From Arhodomonas sp051195215 (lineage in GTDB: Bacteria; Pseudomonadota; Gammaproteobacteria; Nitrococcales; Nitrococcaceae), in contig NZ_JBNAZM010000018.1 of NCBI RefSeq assembly GCF_051195215.1, positions 26,332-90,331 of the forward strand: DNA of 64,000 nt, written 5' to 3'. Below, piece by piece: positions 17,422-26,340 of this stretch. The position numbers and the translations under genes were made by a program. Each line of letters opens with the position of its first letter. The stretch's first letter is position 1. The notes beneath the pieces were generated by a model, which saw only the letters and a program-made list of their open reading frames with translations, was not told the origin of the DNA and ran no database searches.

Positions 17422-18188
17422 GGCGGGCGACGGCACGGGTGGCGGCAATCCTCGCCGTGGCCATCATTGCCTGCAGCAACCAGGCGTTGGCGGCGATCGA
17501 CACCATCACGCTGAAACACCGGCCCGCGGAAACGATTCTCCCTGCGTTACGGGAGCTGGCACCGCAAGGCGTGGGCCTGGCGGCGGACGGGTTCCGGTTG
17601 ATCGTGCGAGGCGAGCCCGGCGAGATCGCCAGCATGCGCGAAGCGGTGGCGACGCTCGACCGGCCGCTGGCCAATCTGCTCGTCAGCGTCCGACACAGCG
17701 GGCGCGCCACCCGGGAGCAACGGCGTATCGAAGGGCGCGGCCAGGTAGGCAACGACGGTGCCTCCGGCCACCTGGAGATCCGCCGCACCCACAGCGAGCG
17801 CGACGAGACCGGCAACCAGCGCGTACGCACGCTCGAAGGCCATGCCGCACGCATCGATACGGGCATGACGGTGCCCGCCGGCAGCCGCTGGCTGTGGGCA
17901 GGCCGACGCGGTGCGGGCTACGCGGAAGCACCCGCCTACCGCCATATGCCCGACGGCTTCTACGCTGTACCGTACCTCAACGGCGAGCGCGTACGCGTCG
18001 AGATCGCGGTACGCCGGGAGCGCCCCGATGGCGAACGCACGCGCAAACGCGAGGTGGTAACCACGGTCAGCGGGCGCCTGGGTGAATGGATTCCCCTGGG
18101 CGGGGTCAGCAGCGGCGATCGGGCCGGACATTGGCGCACGGCGAAATCCGCTGCGCGCATCGAGTTGAGAGTGGAGCGGGTGCGGTAG
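17418..18188 (+). CDS. Secreted protein with secretin short-domain (STN/N0-like) N-terminus
   Basis: A 256-residue protein with a signal peptide (VAAILAVAIIACSNQALA). After it comes ITLKHRPAETILPALRELA and GFRLIVRGEPGEIASMREAV, the pattern of secretin N-domains that assemble periplasmic rings. The C-terminal half has no beta-barrel secretin region and looks like a beta-rich domain (RVRVEIAVRRERPDGE). It is therefore not a secretin but a periplasmic accessory using the same fold. It is coupled to the upstream gene by ATGA and ends 6 bp from the convergent nudF stop. Confidence 0.65.
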   Translation: MRRATARVAAILAVAIIACSNQALAAIDTITLKHRPAETILPALRELAPQGVGLAADGFRLIVRGEPGEIASMREAVATLDRPLANLLVSVRHSGRATREQRRIEGRGQVGNDGASGHLEIRRTHSERDETGNQRVRTLEGHAARIDTGMTVPAGSRWLWAGRRGAGYAEAPAYRHMPDGFYAVPYLNGERVRVEIAVRRERPDGERTRKREVVTTVSGRLGEWIPLGGVSSGDRAGHWRTAKSAARIELRVERVR

Positions 18189-18194
18189 CGGGCT

Positions 18195-18791
18195 TCAGTC
18201 CGCGCCCCAGAGGCTGCGCACGCGCTCCCGGTTGAGGGCGAGCCACTGCAGCGCGATGAGCGGCATGGCGGCGTGGATGGTGCCGTCGTCCACCATCGCC
18301 ATCGCCTCGTCGAAGCTCACCACGTGCACGCGGATATCCTCGCCCTCCTCGGCGAGCCCGTGCACACCGCCCAGGTTGCTGGTATCGGTGCGGGCGCAAT
18401 ACAGATGCACCTGCTCCGAGGTGCCACCGGGGCTGACCAGATAACGGCAGATGGAGAGCACGTCCGCGAGCTCGCAGTTCGCCTCCTCCACGGATTCCCG
18501 CCGGGCGACCGCCTCGGGTGATTCCCCCGGCTCGATGATGCCGGCGATCACCTCCATCAGCCACGGCCCCCGGGGCGCCTCCAGCGCGCCCACCCGGAAC
18601 TGCTCCACCAGGACCACCTCGTCGCGCGCCGGGTCGTACGGCAGAACGCCGACGGAGTGGCCGCGCTCGAAGACCTCGCGGTCGAGCTCCGGGCCCATGC
18701 CCCCCTCGAACTGGGCATGGCGCACGCGGTAGCGGCGGATGCGGAAGTAGCCGTCGTAGGCGTCCTCGGCGTCAACGATCTCGTAGTGCAT
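18195..18791 (-). CDS. nudF: ADP-ribose pyrophosphatase-type Nudix hydrolase
   Basis: A 198-residue Nudix enzyme. The Nudix box GIIEPGESPEAVARRESVEE fits GX5EX7REXXEE. The context ERGHSVGVLPYDPARDEVVLVEQFR and the following CRYLVSPGGTSEQVHLYCA are typical of the ADP-ribose pyrophosphatase group, which splits ADP-ribose into AMP and ribose 5-phosphate. The start was taken at ATG 18791 (MHYEIVDAEDAYDGYFRIRR); a longer open frame to 19085 runs into rlmD. The gene follows rlmD on the same strand. Confidence 0.9.
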   Translation of the reverse strand: MHYEIVDAEDAYDGYFRIRRYRVRHAQFEGGMGPELDREVFERGHSVGVLPYDPARDEVVLVEQFRVGALEAPRGPWLMEVIAGIIEPGESPEAVARRESVEEANCELADVLSICRYLVSPGGTSEQVHLYCARTDTSNLGGVHGLAEEGEDIRVHVVSFDEAMAMVDDGTIHAAMPLIALQWLALNRERVRSLWGAD

Positions 18792-18832
18792 GCGACTCCC
18801 TCTCTGCGCGGACAGACCCGCCGCCAGCTGTC

Positions 18833-20164
18833 TCAGTCGCCGCGCTCGAACACGGCGATGCTCTCGACATGAGCGGTGTGCGGGAACATGTCCATCACCC
18901 CGGCCCTGGCAAGGCGGTAACCGTACTCGTGCACCAGAATGCCGGCATCCCGCGCCAGGGTCGAGGGCCCGCAGGAGACGTAGACGATACGCTCGGGACG
19001 CAACCACGCCACGTTGGGCAGCACCTCGGCGGCGCCTGAGCGCGGCGGATCCAGGAGCACGCGGTCGACACCACCGGCAAGCCATTCACGACCGGTGACG
19101 TCGCCGGTGAGATCGGCGGCGTGGAACGACACGTTGTCGATGGCGTTACGCCTGGCATTTTCCCGCCCCCGCTCCACCAGCGATTCCGCGCCTTCCACGC
19201 CAATGACGTGACCGGCGCGGCGCGCCATCGGCAGCGTGAAATTGCCGAGCCCGCAGAAGAGATCCAGCACGCGGTGATGCGGCTCCAGTTCGAGAAACTC
19301 GACGGCCCGGCTGACCATGTCGCGGTTGATCTCGCCGTTGACCTGGGTGAAGTCGCTGGGGTCGAAGCGCAGCTCCAGATCGAACGCCGGCAACCGGTAG
19401 GTAAGCTCGGGGGCCTCCGGCCAGAGCGGTGCGATGGTGGACTCGTTGCCGGGCTGCTCGTAGACGTAGAGCCCGGTACGCTGGCCGAACGCAACGAGCG
19501 CGGCGCGGTCGTCATCAGTGAGCGGATCCAGGTTCCGGAACACCAGCCCGCCCACCTCGTCGCCCATCGCCACTTCGATCTGCGCGAGCCGCGCGCGAAT
19601 GGACAGCCCCCCGATCAGCTCGGCGAGCTCGCCCAGGTGCTCCGCCACCCGGGGGTCGAGCACGTGGCACTCGCCGATATCGGCCACGAACGGGCTCATT
19701 TTCTCGCGAAAGCCCACCAGTACGCGGTCGCCCTTCGCCGGCACGAATTTCACGCCGAGGCGAGCCTTGCGGCGATAGCCCCAGACCGGTCCCCGCAATG
19801 GCTCCAGCCATTCCTGCGGGCGTACGCGGCCGACGTGCTCGAAGAGCTCGGCGAGCACTCCCGCCTTGTGATCGATCTGATCCTCGTCGCAGAGATGCTG
19901 CAGACTGCAGCCCCCGCACAGGCCGAAATGCGGGCAACGCGGCTCGATACGATTGGCCGCCGGCTCCAGCACTTCCAGGGTGCGGGCCTCGTCGCGGCGG
20001 CGGTGGCGTTTCACGTACTGGAACCGCACCCGCTCACCGGCGAGCGCCCCGTCCACGAATACGGTCTTGTCGTTGACGTGGGCGATGCCCCGGCCTTCGT
20101 GGCTGAAGCCTTCGATCACCGCTTCCACCGGCTCACGGGGAATGCGTCGCTTGCGTCGTGCCAT
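18833..20164 (-). CDS. rlmD: 23S rRNA (uracil-1939-C5)-methyltransferase RlmD
   Basis: A 443-residue RumA/RlmD. It opens with a TRAM RNA-binding domain (about 10-65, EAVIEGFSHEGRGIAHVNDK), then the Fe-S cysteines of CPHFGLCGGCSLQHL, an SAM-binding VLDLFCGLGNFTLPMARRAG and the DPPRSGA and VYVSCGPSTLARD motifs with the catalytic cysteine. It methylates U1939 of 23S rRNA. In Escherichia coli rlmD is next to barA; here it sits with cysM and is separated from the barA-like gene by an 18-kb catabolic island. Confidence 0.95.
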   Translation of the reverse strand: MARRKRRIPREPVEAVIEGFSHEGRGIAHVNDKTVFVDGALAGERVRFQYVKRHRRRDEARTLEVLEPAANRIEPRCPHFGLCGGCSLQHLCDEDQIDHKAGVLAELFEHVGRVRPQEWLEPLRGPVWGYRRKARLGVKFVPAKGDRVLVGFREKMSPFVADIGECHVLDPRVAEHLGELAELIGGLSIRARLAQIEVAMGDEVGGLVFRNLDPLTDDDRAALVAFGQRTGLYVYEQPGNESTIAPLWPEAPELTYRLPAFDLELRFDPSDFTQVNGEINRDMVSRAVEFLELEPHHRVLDLFCGLGNFTLPMARRAGHVIGVEGAESLVERGRENARRNAIDNVSFHAADLTGDVTGREWLAGGVDRVLLDPPRSGAAEVLPNVAWLRPERIVYVSCGPSTLARDAGILVHEYGYRLARAGVMDMFPHTAHVESIAVFERGD

Positions 20165-20190
20165 GGAACCCTTTGTCGGTGGGGTGGCGG

Positions 20191-20970
20191 TCAGCGCTCC
20201 TGCCAGGCCGCCAGGAATTCGTCGAGATGGGGGAGTTTCGCCTCGGCGAGCGCATCACGCACCAGAGCGCAGGCTTCATCGTAGCCGGTGCGGTCCAGGC
20301 GCCCGCGCAGCAGCTCGAAGCGCAGGTAGAGCAGGTACGTGTTGAGTACGTCCGTCTCGCAGTAGTTGCGAACCGCCTCGTAGTCACCGGCCTCGATGCA
20401 CTCGCGCACCTTCGCGCCGCTCATGCCCATCTTGCCCGGAAAACCGCACAGCGAGGCCATCTCGTCCAGGGGCGCATTGGCGCGGGGCTGGTAGCCGGCG
20501 AGCACGTCCATGAGGTCCGTGTGGCGTTCGTGGAAACGGTTGAGGTAGTTGTTGAATCGAAACGCCTGGTCGTTGTCGCCACTCTCGAAATAGCGGGGCG
20601 CGCTCACACCGTGGATCATGCCCCGATAGTGGAGCACCGGCAGATCGAAACCGCTGCCGTTCCAGGAGACCAGGCGCGGGACGTACCGGTCCAGCCCGTC
20701 GAAGAAGCGCTGGATCACCTCGCCCTCGCCGGTCTCCGCATCGCCAATGGAAAACACCCGGAACTTGTCGCCGATGCGCGCGGCCACGGAAATCACGGCC
20801 ACGCGATGCAGGTGCAGGCGCAGGAAATCGCTGCCGCCGGTGTCGGCACGGCGCACCGCCAGCATCGCCTCGGCGACGTCACTGTCGGGCAGCGACTCGT
20901 CGAGACCCAGCAATCGCCGCCCACCGGTGACGTCCGGCACCGTCTCGATATCGAATGCGAAGACGTTCAT
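20191..20970 (-). CDS. PolB-type 3'-5' exonuclease domain protein
   Basis: A 259-residue stand-alone exonuclease of the DnaQ-like superfamily (predicted PolB-like 3'-5' exonuclease family). The ExoI motif is FAFDIETVPD, ExoII lies in LVSWNGSGFDLPVL, and ExoIII is in NYCETDVLNTYLLYLR. All acidic ligands appear present, so activity on single-stranded nucleic acid is expected; the biological substrate is unknown. The start overlaps the cysM stop, and rlmD follows 26 bp downstream, so the three form an operon. Confidence 0.88.
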   Translation of the reverse strand: MNVFAFDIETVPDVTGGRRLLGLDESLPDSDVAEAMLAVRRADTGGSDFLRLHLHRVAVISVAARIGDKFRVFSIGDAETGEGEVIQRFFDGLDRYVPRLVSWNGSGFDLPVLHYRGMIHGVSAPRYFESGDNDQAFRFNNYLNRFHERHTDLMDVLAGYQPRANAPLDEMASLCGFPGKMGMSGAKVRECIEAGDYEAVRNYCETDVLNTYLLYLRFELLRGRLDRTGYDEACALVRDALAEAKLPHLDEFLAAWQER

Positions 20971-21860
20971 CAGTCCGGGAAGACGCCGCTGGAGAGGTAA
21001 CGGTCGCCGCGGTCGCAGACGATGGTCGCGATAGTGGCGTTGTTCAGGTCCTCGGCAAGGCGTAGCGTCGCCGCGAGCGCGCCGCCGGAGGAGATACCCG
21101 CCATGATGCCCTCTTCGACGGCGAGACGCCGCGTCATCTCCTCGGCTTCGGCCTGGCTGACCTCGATGACACGGTCGACGCGTTCACGCTCGAAGATACG
21201 CGGCAGATAGGCCTCGGGCCACTTGCGGATGCCGGGGATGCTGGAACCATCGTCGGGCTGCACGCCCACGATCTCCACCGCCTCGTTGCACGCCTTGAGG
21301 TACCGCGACACCCCCATGATGGTGCCGGTGGTGCCCATGGAGCTCACGAAATGGGTGATCCGCCCGCCGGTGGCGTTCCACAGCTCCGGGCCGGTGCTCT
21401 CGTAGTGGGCGCGCCAGTTGTCCGGGTTGGCGAACTGATCCAGGACCCGGCCGTGACCTTCCGCCTGCATGCTCTCGGCGAGGTCACGCGCGCCCTCCAT
21501 GCCCTGCTCCTTGGAGACGAGCACGAGCTCGGCACCGTAGGCCTTCATGGACGCACGGCGCTCGGCGGTCATGTTCTCCGGCATGATGAGCACCATGCGG
21601 TAACCGCGGATCGCCGCGGCCATGGCCAGCGCGATGCCGGTATTGCCACTGGTGGCCTCGATGAGCGTATCCCCGGGACGGATCTCACCGCGTTCCTCGG
21701 CGCGACGGATCATGTTGACCGCGGGGCGATCCTTGACGGACCCAGCCGGGTTGTTGCCTTCGAGCTTGAGCAACACCGTGTTCGAGCCGGTATCGGCAAG
21801 CCGCTGCAGGCGCACCAGCGGCGTACCGCCGACGTAATCTTCGATGGTCGGATAATCCAT
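20970..21860 (-). CDS. cysM: Cysteine synthase B
   Basis: A 296-residue PLP enzyme converting O-acetylserine plus sulfide or thiosulfate to cysteine or S-sulfocysteine. The PLP lysine lies in NPAGSVKDRP; ATSGNTGIALA and SSMGTTGTIMG are the substrate and phosphate loops, and GISSGGA follows near the end. The variant spacing and short N-terminus (MDYPTIEDYVGGTPLVRLQR) fit CysM rather than CysK. The leader upstream of the ATG is taken up by miniature element C beginning 11 bp away, and no ribosome-binding site stands out, so the promoter may lie within that element. Confidence 0.93.
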   Translation of the reverse strand: MDYPTIEDYVGGTPLVRLQRLADTGSNTVLLKLEGNNPAGSVKDRPAVNMIRRAEERGEIRPGDTLIEATSGNTGIALAMAAAIRGYRMVLIMPENMTAERRASMKAYGAELVLVSKEQGMEGARDLAESMQAEGHGRVLDQFANPDNWRAHYESTGPELWNATGGRITHFVSSMGTTGTIMGVSRYLKACNEAVEIVGVQPDDGSSIPGIRKWPEAYLPRIFERERVDRVIEVSQAEAEEMTRRLAVEEGIMAGISSGGALAATLRLAEDLNNATIATIVCDRGDRYLSSGVFPD

Positions 21861-21871
21861 GCGCGGGATTG

Positions 21872-22142
21872 TACTAACCTTTCGACAAGCATGGCCATGC
21901 CTCGGCGTTCGCTAACGCGCGTGTGGCAAGTCGCGAGGGGCGAGGTGCCGCAAGGTCCGCACGAGCGGCGGGCAATGCAGCTCCCGAGCGCGCTGACGAA
22001 CGCCCGGAGGGAGTGGTCGTGCGGCGCTCGCCGGCGGCTGTTGCGCCGGCTCGACGGTGGGTCGCGACGCCGGCCGCTCATGCGCCTTGTCGACAAACCG
22101 CACAACGGCTCCAAAGCATGGCGATACGTGTCGAAAGCCTCC
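21872..22142. mobile_element. Miniature inverted-repeat element C (diverged TACTAA family)
   Basis: The left end at 21872 reads TACTAACCTTTCGACAAGC then ATGGCCATGC. The right end near 22113-22142 reads AAGCATGGCGATACGTGTCG then AAAGCC, its inverted counterpart with several mismatches and without the terminal TTAGTA. The end sequence is clearly related to that of element A (both begin TACTAACCTTT). No open frame of interest is inside. The element directly abuts the 5' end of cysM. Confidence 0.55.
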
Positions 22143-22200
22143 GCCCCGCCACTCGGCGGCGCGCTGTCGTGTAGCTAATCCGGGCGCGTCGCCGTAGCAC

Positions 22201-22760
22201 AGATGTCGGCTGCCGAGTGCAGCCGACCTACCCGATCGCCAGCAACGCCGTCGGTCGGTGAGCGGGATGCGCTGGCCAGCGCGCGCCCCGCATCACGGCA
22301 CCGCGGTTACCAGGCGCGCTTGCCGTTTTGAGCTTTGCACTTCGAGCTGCGTGTTTCAAAGAGGTCATGGACGTCGGGACGCAAACACGAACGGCGCCAG
22401 CAGTTACCGTGGTTGCCGTAGGTTGGCGAGCGCAAAGCGCTGGCCAACGTGCGTTCCCGCATTACGGCACCGCGGTTGCCGGGCGCGCTTGCCGTTTTGA
22501 ACTTTGCGCTTCGAGCTGCGTGTTTCAGAGAGGTCATGGCCGTCGGGACGCAAACGCAAACGGCGCCAGCGGTTGCCGTAGGTTGGCGAGCGCGAAGCGC
22601 TGGCCAACGTGCGTCCCCGCACCACTATGCGGCGGTTGCCGCTTTGAGATTTGCACGTCGAGCTGTGTATGTCAGGGGCGTCTCGGCCGTCGTGGGGTAG
22701 CGGCTGAACGCGAATGGCGCCGGGAGTCCGCCGGCGCCGTTCGCGTTTGGAGGGAAAACG
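22201..22760. repeat. Intergenic imperfect tandem repeats with REP-like hairpins
   Basis: The interval after element C holds about three imperfect copies of a 150-170 bp unit. The marker GCCGTTTTGA followed by (G/A)CTTTGC starts at 22322 and 22491, and a diverged copy starts at 22638. Within the units are hairpins such as GTTGGCGAGCGC-aaa-GCGCTGGCCAAC at 22422-22448 and 22582-22608. A further one, GTCGGCTGC/GCAGCCGAC, lies at 22205-22227. The hairpins are preceded by GTAGGT-type sequence, as are those at 31182-31273. No coding sequence is evident. This is the left boundary of the catabolic island. Confidence 0.7.
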
Positions 22761-22763
22761 GTG

Positions 22764-24311
22764 TCAGGCCGATGGCAACGCTGCGTCGCTCCACTCACCG
22801 TCGACGAGACGCCGCAGCCCCAGCGGGTTGTCGTCGCGCAGCGGCGACGGCAGCAACGGTGCCGGGCAATCCTGAAAGCAGACCGGGCGCAGGAATCGCT
22901 CGATGGCGAGCGTGCCCACCGAGGTGGTCGCCGAGTCCGTGGTGGCCGGCCAGGGCCCGCCATGGACCATGGCATCGCAGACCTCGACGCCGGTGGGGAA
23001 TCCATTGAACAGCACCCGTCCGGCGCGTTGTGTCAGGCAGTCGACGAGCGCCCCTGCCCGTGCCAGCTCACCGTCGGCACCGTGGACGGTGGCCGTGAGC
23101 TGCCCCGGCAACGCGGCCGCCACCGGCGGCATCTCCTCGGCGCTGTCCAGCTCCACGATCAGCGACGCCGGACCGAAGACCTCTTCGGCCAGGGCGGGAT
23201 TCGCCTCGAACGCCGCCCGGGTGACGCGGAACACACAGGCCGAGGCGCGTCCCGGCTGGGTGCCGCCGGCGGCGACCGCGCGCACTCCGTCGATGCCCGC
23301 GAGCCGTTCCACGCCGGCCTCGTAGGCGGACTGGATCCCCGGATGCAGCATCTCCGCCGGCTCCCGCTCCGCCACTTCCCGGGCCACCGCGTCGCAGAAG
23401 CGCTCCAGCCCATCACCGGTGACGGCGAATACCACCCCGGGATTGGTGCAGAATTGCCCTGCCCCCAGGGTCACCGACCCGACATAGCCACCGGCGAGCT
23501 CATCCGCGGCGCTGGCGAGGCGTTCCGGCAGGAGGAACATCGGGTTGACGCTGCCCATCTCGGCGAACACGGGAATCGGCACGGCGCGTTCCTGCGCGAG
23601 CCGCGCCAGCGCACTCCCGCCACGGAATGACCCGGTGAACGCGACGGCGGTGATGTCGGGATGCTGCACCACGGCGGCGCCCACGGCATTACCCCCGCCG
23701 TAGACGATATTGAAAACGCCATCCGGCATACCCGTGGCCACCACCGCGCGCCGAAGCGCGGCCGCCACGATGGCACTGGTGGCCGGATGCCCCGGGTGGG
23801 CCTTGACCACCACCGGGCAGCCCGACGCCAGGGCCGAAGCGGTGTCACCACCGGCGACGGAGAACGCCAGCGGGAAATTGCTCGCGCCGAACACCGCCAC
23901 CGGGCCCCGCGGAACGCGGTACTGGCGGATGTCCGGTCGCGGCGGGGTGCGTTCGGCATCCCCACGGTCGATCCGTGCCCCCAGAAAATCGCCGCGCCGG
24001 ACCACCGTCGCGAACAGGCGCAGCTGGCCGACGGTGCGCGCGAGCTCGCCGCGTACCCGGCCTTCGGGTAACGCCGTCTCGGCGGGCATGGTCTCCACCA
24101 GCTCGTCGGTGACGGCTTCGATCTCCGTGGCGGCGCGATCGAGAAAGGCTGCCCGGTCTTCCAGGGTGCGCCCGCGATAATCGGGCCAGGCAGCGGCGGC
24201 CTCGCGGCAGGCCGCGTTCACCTCGCCGTCGGTGGCCTCGGGCACGGCGCCGCCGTCAAAGGCGTCCGCGCTGACCCGCGCACCGATCATGTGGCGAATG
24301 TGCACTGTCAT
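22764..24311 (-). CDS. Alpha-ketoglutaric semialdehyde dehydrogenase (2,5-dioxovalerate dehydrogenase)
   Basis: A 515-residue aldehyde dehydrogenase with the NADP-binding VFGASNFPLAFSVAGGDTAS, catalytic Glu in FAEMGSVNPMFLLP and catalytic Cys in GAGQFCTNPG. The SNFPLAFS and AGQFCTNPG forms are typical of the group that oxidises alpha-ketoglutaric semialdehyde to alpha-ketoglutarate, the last step of non-phosphorylating pentose and sugar-acid pathways. The start was set at 24311, where ATG overlaps the lactonase stop (ATGA); a longer frame to 24353 is unnecessary. It is co-transcribed with the lactonase. Confidence 0.9.
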   Translation of the reverse strand: MTVHIRHMIGARVSADAFDGGAVPEATDGEVNAACREAAAAWPDYRGRTLEDRAAFLDRAATEIEAVTDELVETMPAETALPEGRVRGELARTVGQLRLFATVVRRGDFLGARIDRGDAERTPPRPDIRQYRVPRGPVAVFGASNFPLAFSVAGGDTASALASGCPVVVKAHPGHPATSAIVAAALRRAVVATGMPDGVFNIVYGGGNAVGAAVVQHPDITAVAFTGSFRGGSALARLAQERAVPIPVFAEMGSVNPMFLLPERLASAADELAGGYVGSVTLGAGQFCTNPGVVFAVTGDGLERFCDAVAREVAEREPAEMLHPGIQSAYEAGVERLAGIDGVRAVAAGGTQPGRASACVFRVTRAAFEANPALAEEVFGPASLIVELDSAEEMPPVAAALPGQLTATVHGADGELARAGALVDCLTQRAGRVLFNGFPTGVEVCDAMVHGGPWPATTDSATTSVGTLAIERFLRPVCFQDCPAPLLPSPLRDDNPLGLRRLVDGEWSDAALPSA

Positions 24312-25219
24312 TGCGTCCCCTCCGTAAGGTTGTCGATAGGTGTCCCGAAACACGCCGCGGGCAACCCGCGCACACCGGGGCGAATCCGGTAGAGGCCGCC
24401 GCCGGCGCCGGCATCGTCGTCAAGCCCGAGCGAGGCCGTGGTGATATAGAGATCGGTGAGCGCCTCGCCGGCGAACGTGCACGAGGTCACCCGCCGCGCG
24501 GGCAACGGCACGCGGATATCCCGGCGCCCATCCGGCAGGAACCGGGAGAGGCAGCTTCCGCCGAAGTGGGCCACCCACAGCCCCCCTTCCGCATCGCAGG
24601 TCATGCCGTCGGGCCCCCCTTCGGAGGAGTCCACGCGGATATGGACGCGCTTGTTGGAAAGACGGCCGTCGGCGCCGAGGTCGAAGGCGTAAATGGTTCG
24701 CGCCAGGGAGTCGGTGTGATACAGGGTCCGCCCGTCGGGACTGAGGGCGGGTCCGTTGGAGACGACGTAGCCCGTGTCGACGACGGTCACACCGGCATCG
24801 TCGATGCGGTAGAGACTCCCGGTGGGCTCGCGCTCGGCATCGTCCATGGTCGCCGCCCACACCCGACCGGCAGGGTCGGCCTTGGCGTCATTGAAGCGGT
24901 TGCCCGGACGGTGGGGCTCCGGCTTCGCCACCTCGGCGACGATTTCAGGGCCGTGCTCGTGCAGGCGCAGGTGCACGATGCGCGAGCGCAGCCCGGCGAG
25001 AAAGCCATCGCCGTCGGCCCGCGCCACCAGCCAGCAGCATGCTTCCGGCAACGGCCAGCCCCGGGTCCCGCCATCTGCCACGTCATGGCGATAGAGGTAA
25101 CCTGCGTGAATGTCCACGAACAGCACGGCACCGAGCGTCGGTACCCACACGGGCCCCTCGCCGAGGCGTGCGCGCCCGTCCCAGACACGTTCCGGCACCG
25201 GTATCTGTGGCTGGCTCAT
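24308..25219 (-). CDS. SMP-30/gluconolactonase-family sugar lactonase
   Basis: A 303-residue six-bladed propeller lactonase. The metal ligands are visible as the Glu of ARLGEGPVW, the Asn of NRFNDAKADPAGRVW and the Asp of SPDGRTLYHTDS. It would hydrolyse L-arabinono-1,4-lactone (or a related aldonolactone) to the free acid after the dehydrogenase step. The start at 25219 (MSQPQIPVPERVW) is preferred to 25270. It is the first gene of a two-gene operon with the semialdehyde dehydrogenase and is divergent from the SDR gene. Confidence 0.9.
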   Translation of the reverse strand: MSQPQIPVPERVWDGRARLGEGPVWVPTLGAVLFVDIHAGYLYRHDVADGGTRGWPLPEACCWLVARADGDGFLAGLRSRIVHLRLHEHGPEIVAEVAKPEPHRPGNRFNDAKADPAGRVWAATMDDAEREPTGSLYRIDDAGVTVVDTGYVVSNGPALSPDGRTLYHTDSLARTIYAFDLGADGRLSNKRVHIRVDSSEGGPDGMTCDAEGGLWVAHFGGSCLSRFLPDGRRDIRVPLPARRVTSCTFAGEALTDLYITTASLGLDDDAGAGGGLYRIRPGVRGLPAACFGTPIDNLTEGTQ

Positions 25220-25567
25220 AGTCTCTCCTCGCTTTGACGACCACCCGGCGTGGATCGATTCCGGGCGCACGGTGACGACACCCGTCCACGCACTTCTAGT
25301 AGCTGCCAGGGGTCCGCGGCACCGGGTTCAGCATAGAAGCACGTCGATAACCTTTAAATGTCATTTTTCTGAAGGCCTTATATAGATTTCCATATATCCG
25401 AGAAAAAACCGGACACCCGGGATTGTTGGTAGCAGATGCCGTGCCGGCTTGACTGGATGACGGCTGACAAGCCGTTCCACAAGTGCTATCAATAGCACTG
25501 TATAACCCATACCGTTAACTTGGTTATCGATTGATAACAAAATATGCATACCTGAACGGAGGACGAG
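25220..25567. promoter_or_regulatory. Divergent promoter region of the lactonase and SDR genes with ATAACC/GGTTAT dyad
   Basis: This 348-bp gap is AT-richer than the genes around it. It contains ATAACC at 25502-25507 and GGTTAT at 25522-25527, a 6-bp dyad with 14 bp between arms, plus a further ATAACC at 25347-25352. The same half-sites occur upstream of galM and between the AraD1-like and LysR genes, so this is a candidate operator for the LysR regulator. A GGAGG precedes the SDR start. Confidence 0.5.
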
Positions 25568-26338
25568 ATGACATCCCAGACTGCGATCTACCCCAGCCTC
25601 GACGGCCGGGTCGTCTTCATAACCGGCGGCGGCACCGGCATCGGTGCCAGTCTGACGCGGGCATTCTCGGCACAGGGGGCGAAGGTGGCGTTCGTGGACA
25701 TCGCCGAGGACGACAGCAACCGGCTCGTGGCCGATATCGAGCGCGAGACGGGGCGGCGGCCGCTGTTCATACCCTGCGATATCCGTGACGTGCCCGCACT
25801 GCAGGGCGCCATCGCCGAGACACGCGACGCACTCGGCGACGTCGGCGTGCTCGTCAACAACGCCGCCAACGACGATCGCCACCGCCTGGAGGAGGTCACG
25901 CTGGAGTACTGGAACGACCGCATCGCCATCAACCAGCGCCCGATGTTCTTCGCCGCCCAGGCGGTGGTACCGCAGATGCGACGCCTCGGCGGGGGCTCCA
26001 TCATCAACTTCGGCTCGGTGAGCTGGCGGATGGGCACCGCCAACGTGCCTGTCTACGCCAGCGCCAAGGCGGCCGCCCACGGCCTGACCCGCAGTCTCGC
26101 CCGGGATCTCGGCGGCGACGGCATACGCGCGAACACGGTGGTGCCCGGCTGGGTGATGACGGATCGCCAGAAACGCCTGTGGGTCACCCCCGAGGGGGAG
26201 AAAGTCATCGACGCCAACCAGTTCCTCAAGGGCCGGGTCCAGCCCGAGCACGTGGCAGCCATGGCGGTGTTCCTGGCGGCCGATGACAGCGCCATGTGCA
26301 ATGCCCAGGAGTTCATCGTCGACGGCGGCTGGGTTTGA
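25568..26338 (+). CDS. SDR-family sugar (probably L-arabinose) 1-dehydrogenase
   Basis: A 256-residue short-chain dehydrogenase. It has the cofactor loop TGGGTGIGA, NNAAND in place of NNAG, the catalytic Ser in FGSVSW and YASAK for the YxxxK motif. Relatives in oxidative pentose pathways oxidise L-arabinose, D-xylose or D-galactose at C1 to the lactone, and the neighbouring lactonase and dehydratases make this role likely. The start has GGAGG at good distance. Element A begins 3 bp after its stop. Confidence 0.85.
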   Translation: MTSQTAIYPSLDGRVVFITGGGTGIGASLTRAFSAQGAKVAFVDIAEDDSNRLVADIERETGRRPLFIPCDIRDVPALQGAIAETRDALGDVGVLVNNAANDDRHRLEEVTLEYWNDRIAINQRPMFFAAQAVVPQMRRLGGGSIINFGSVSWRMGTANVPVYASAKAAAHGLTRSLARDLGGDGIRANTVVPGWVMTDRQKRLWVTPEGEKVIDANQFLKGRVQPEHVAAMAVFLAADDSAMCNAQEFIVDGGWV

Positions 26339-26340
26339 AT

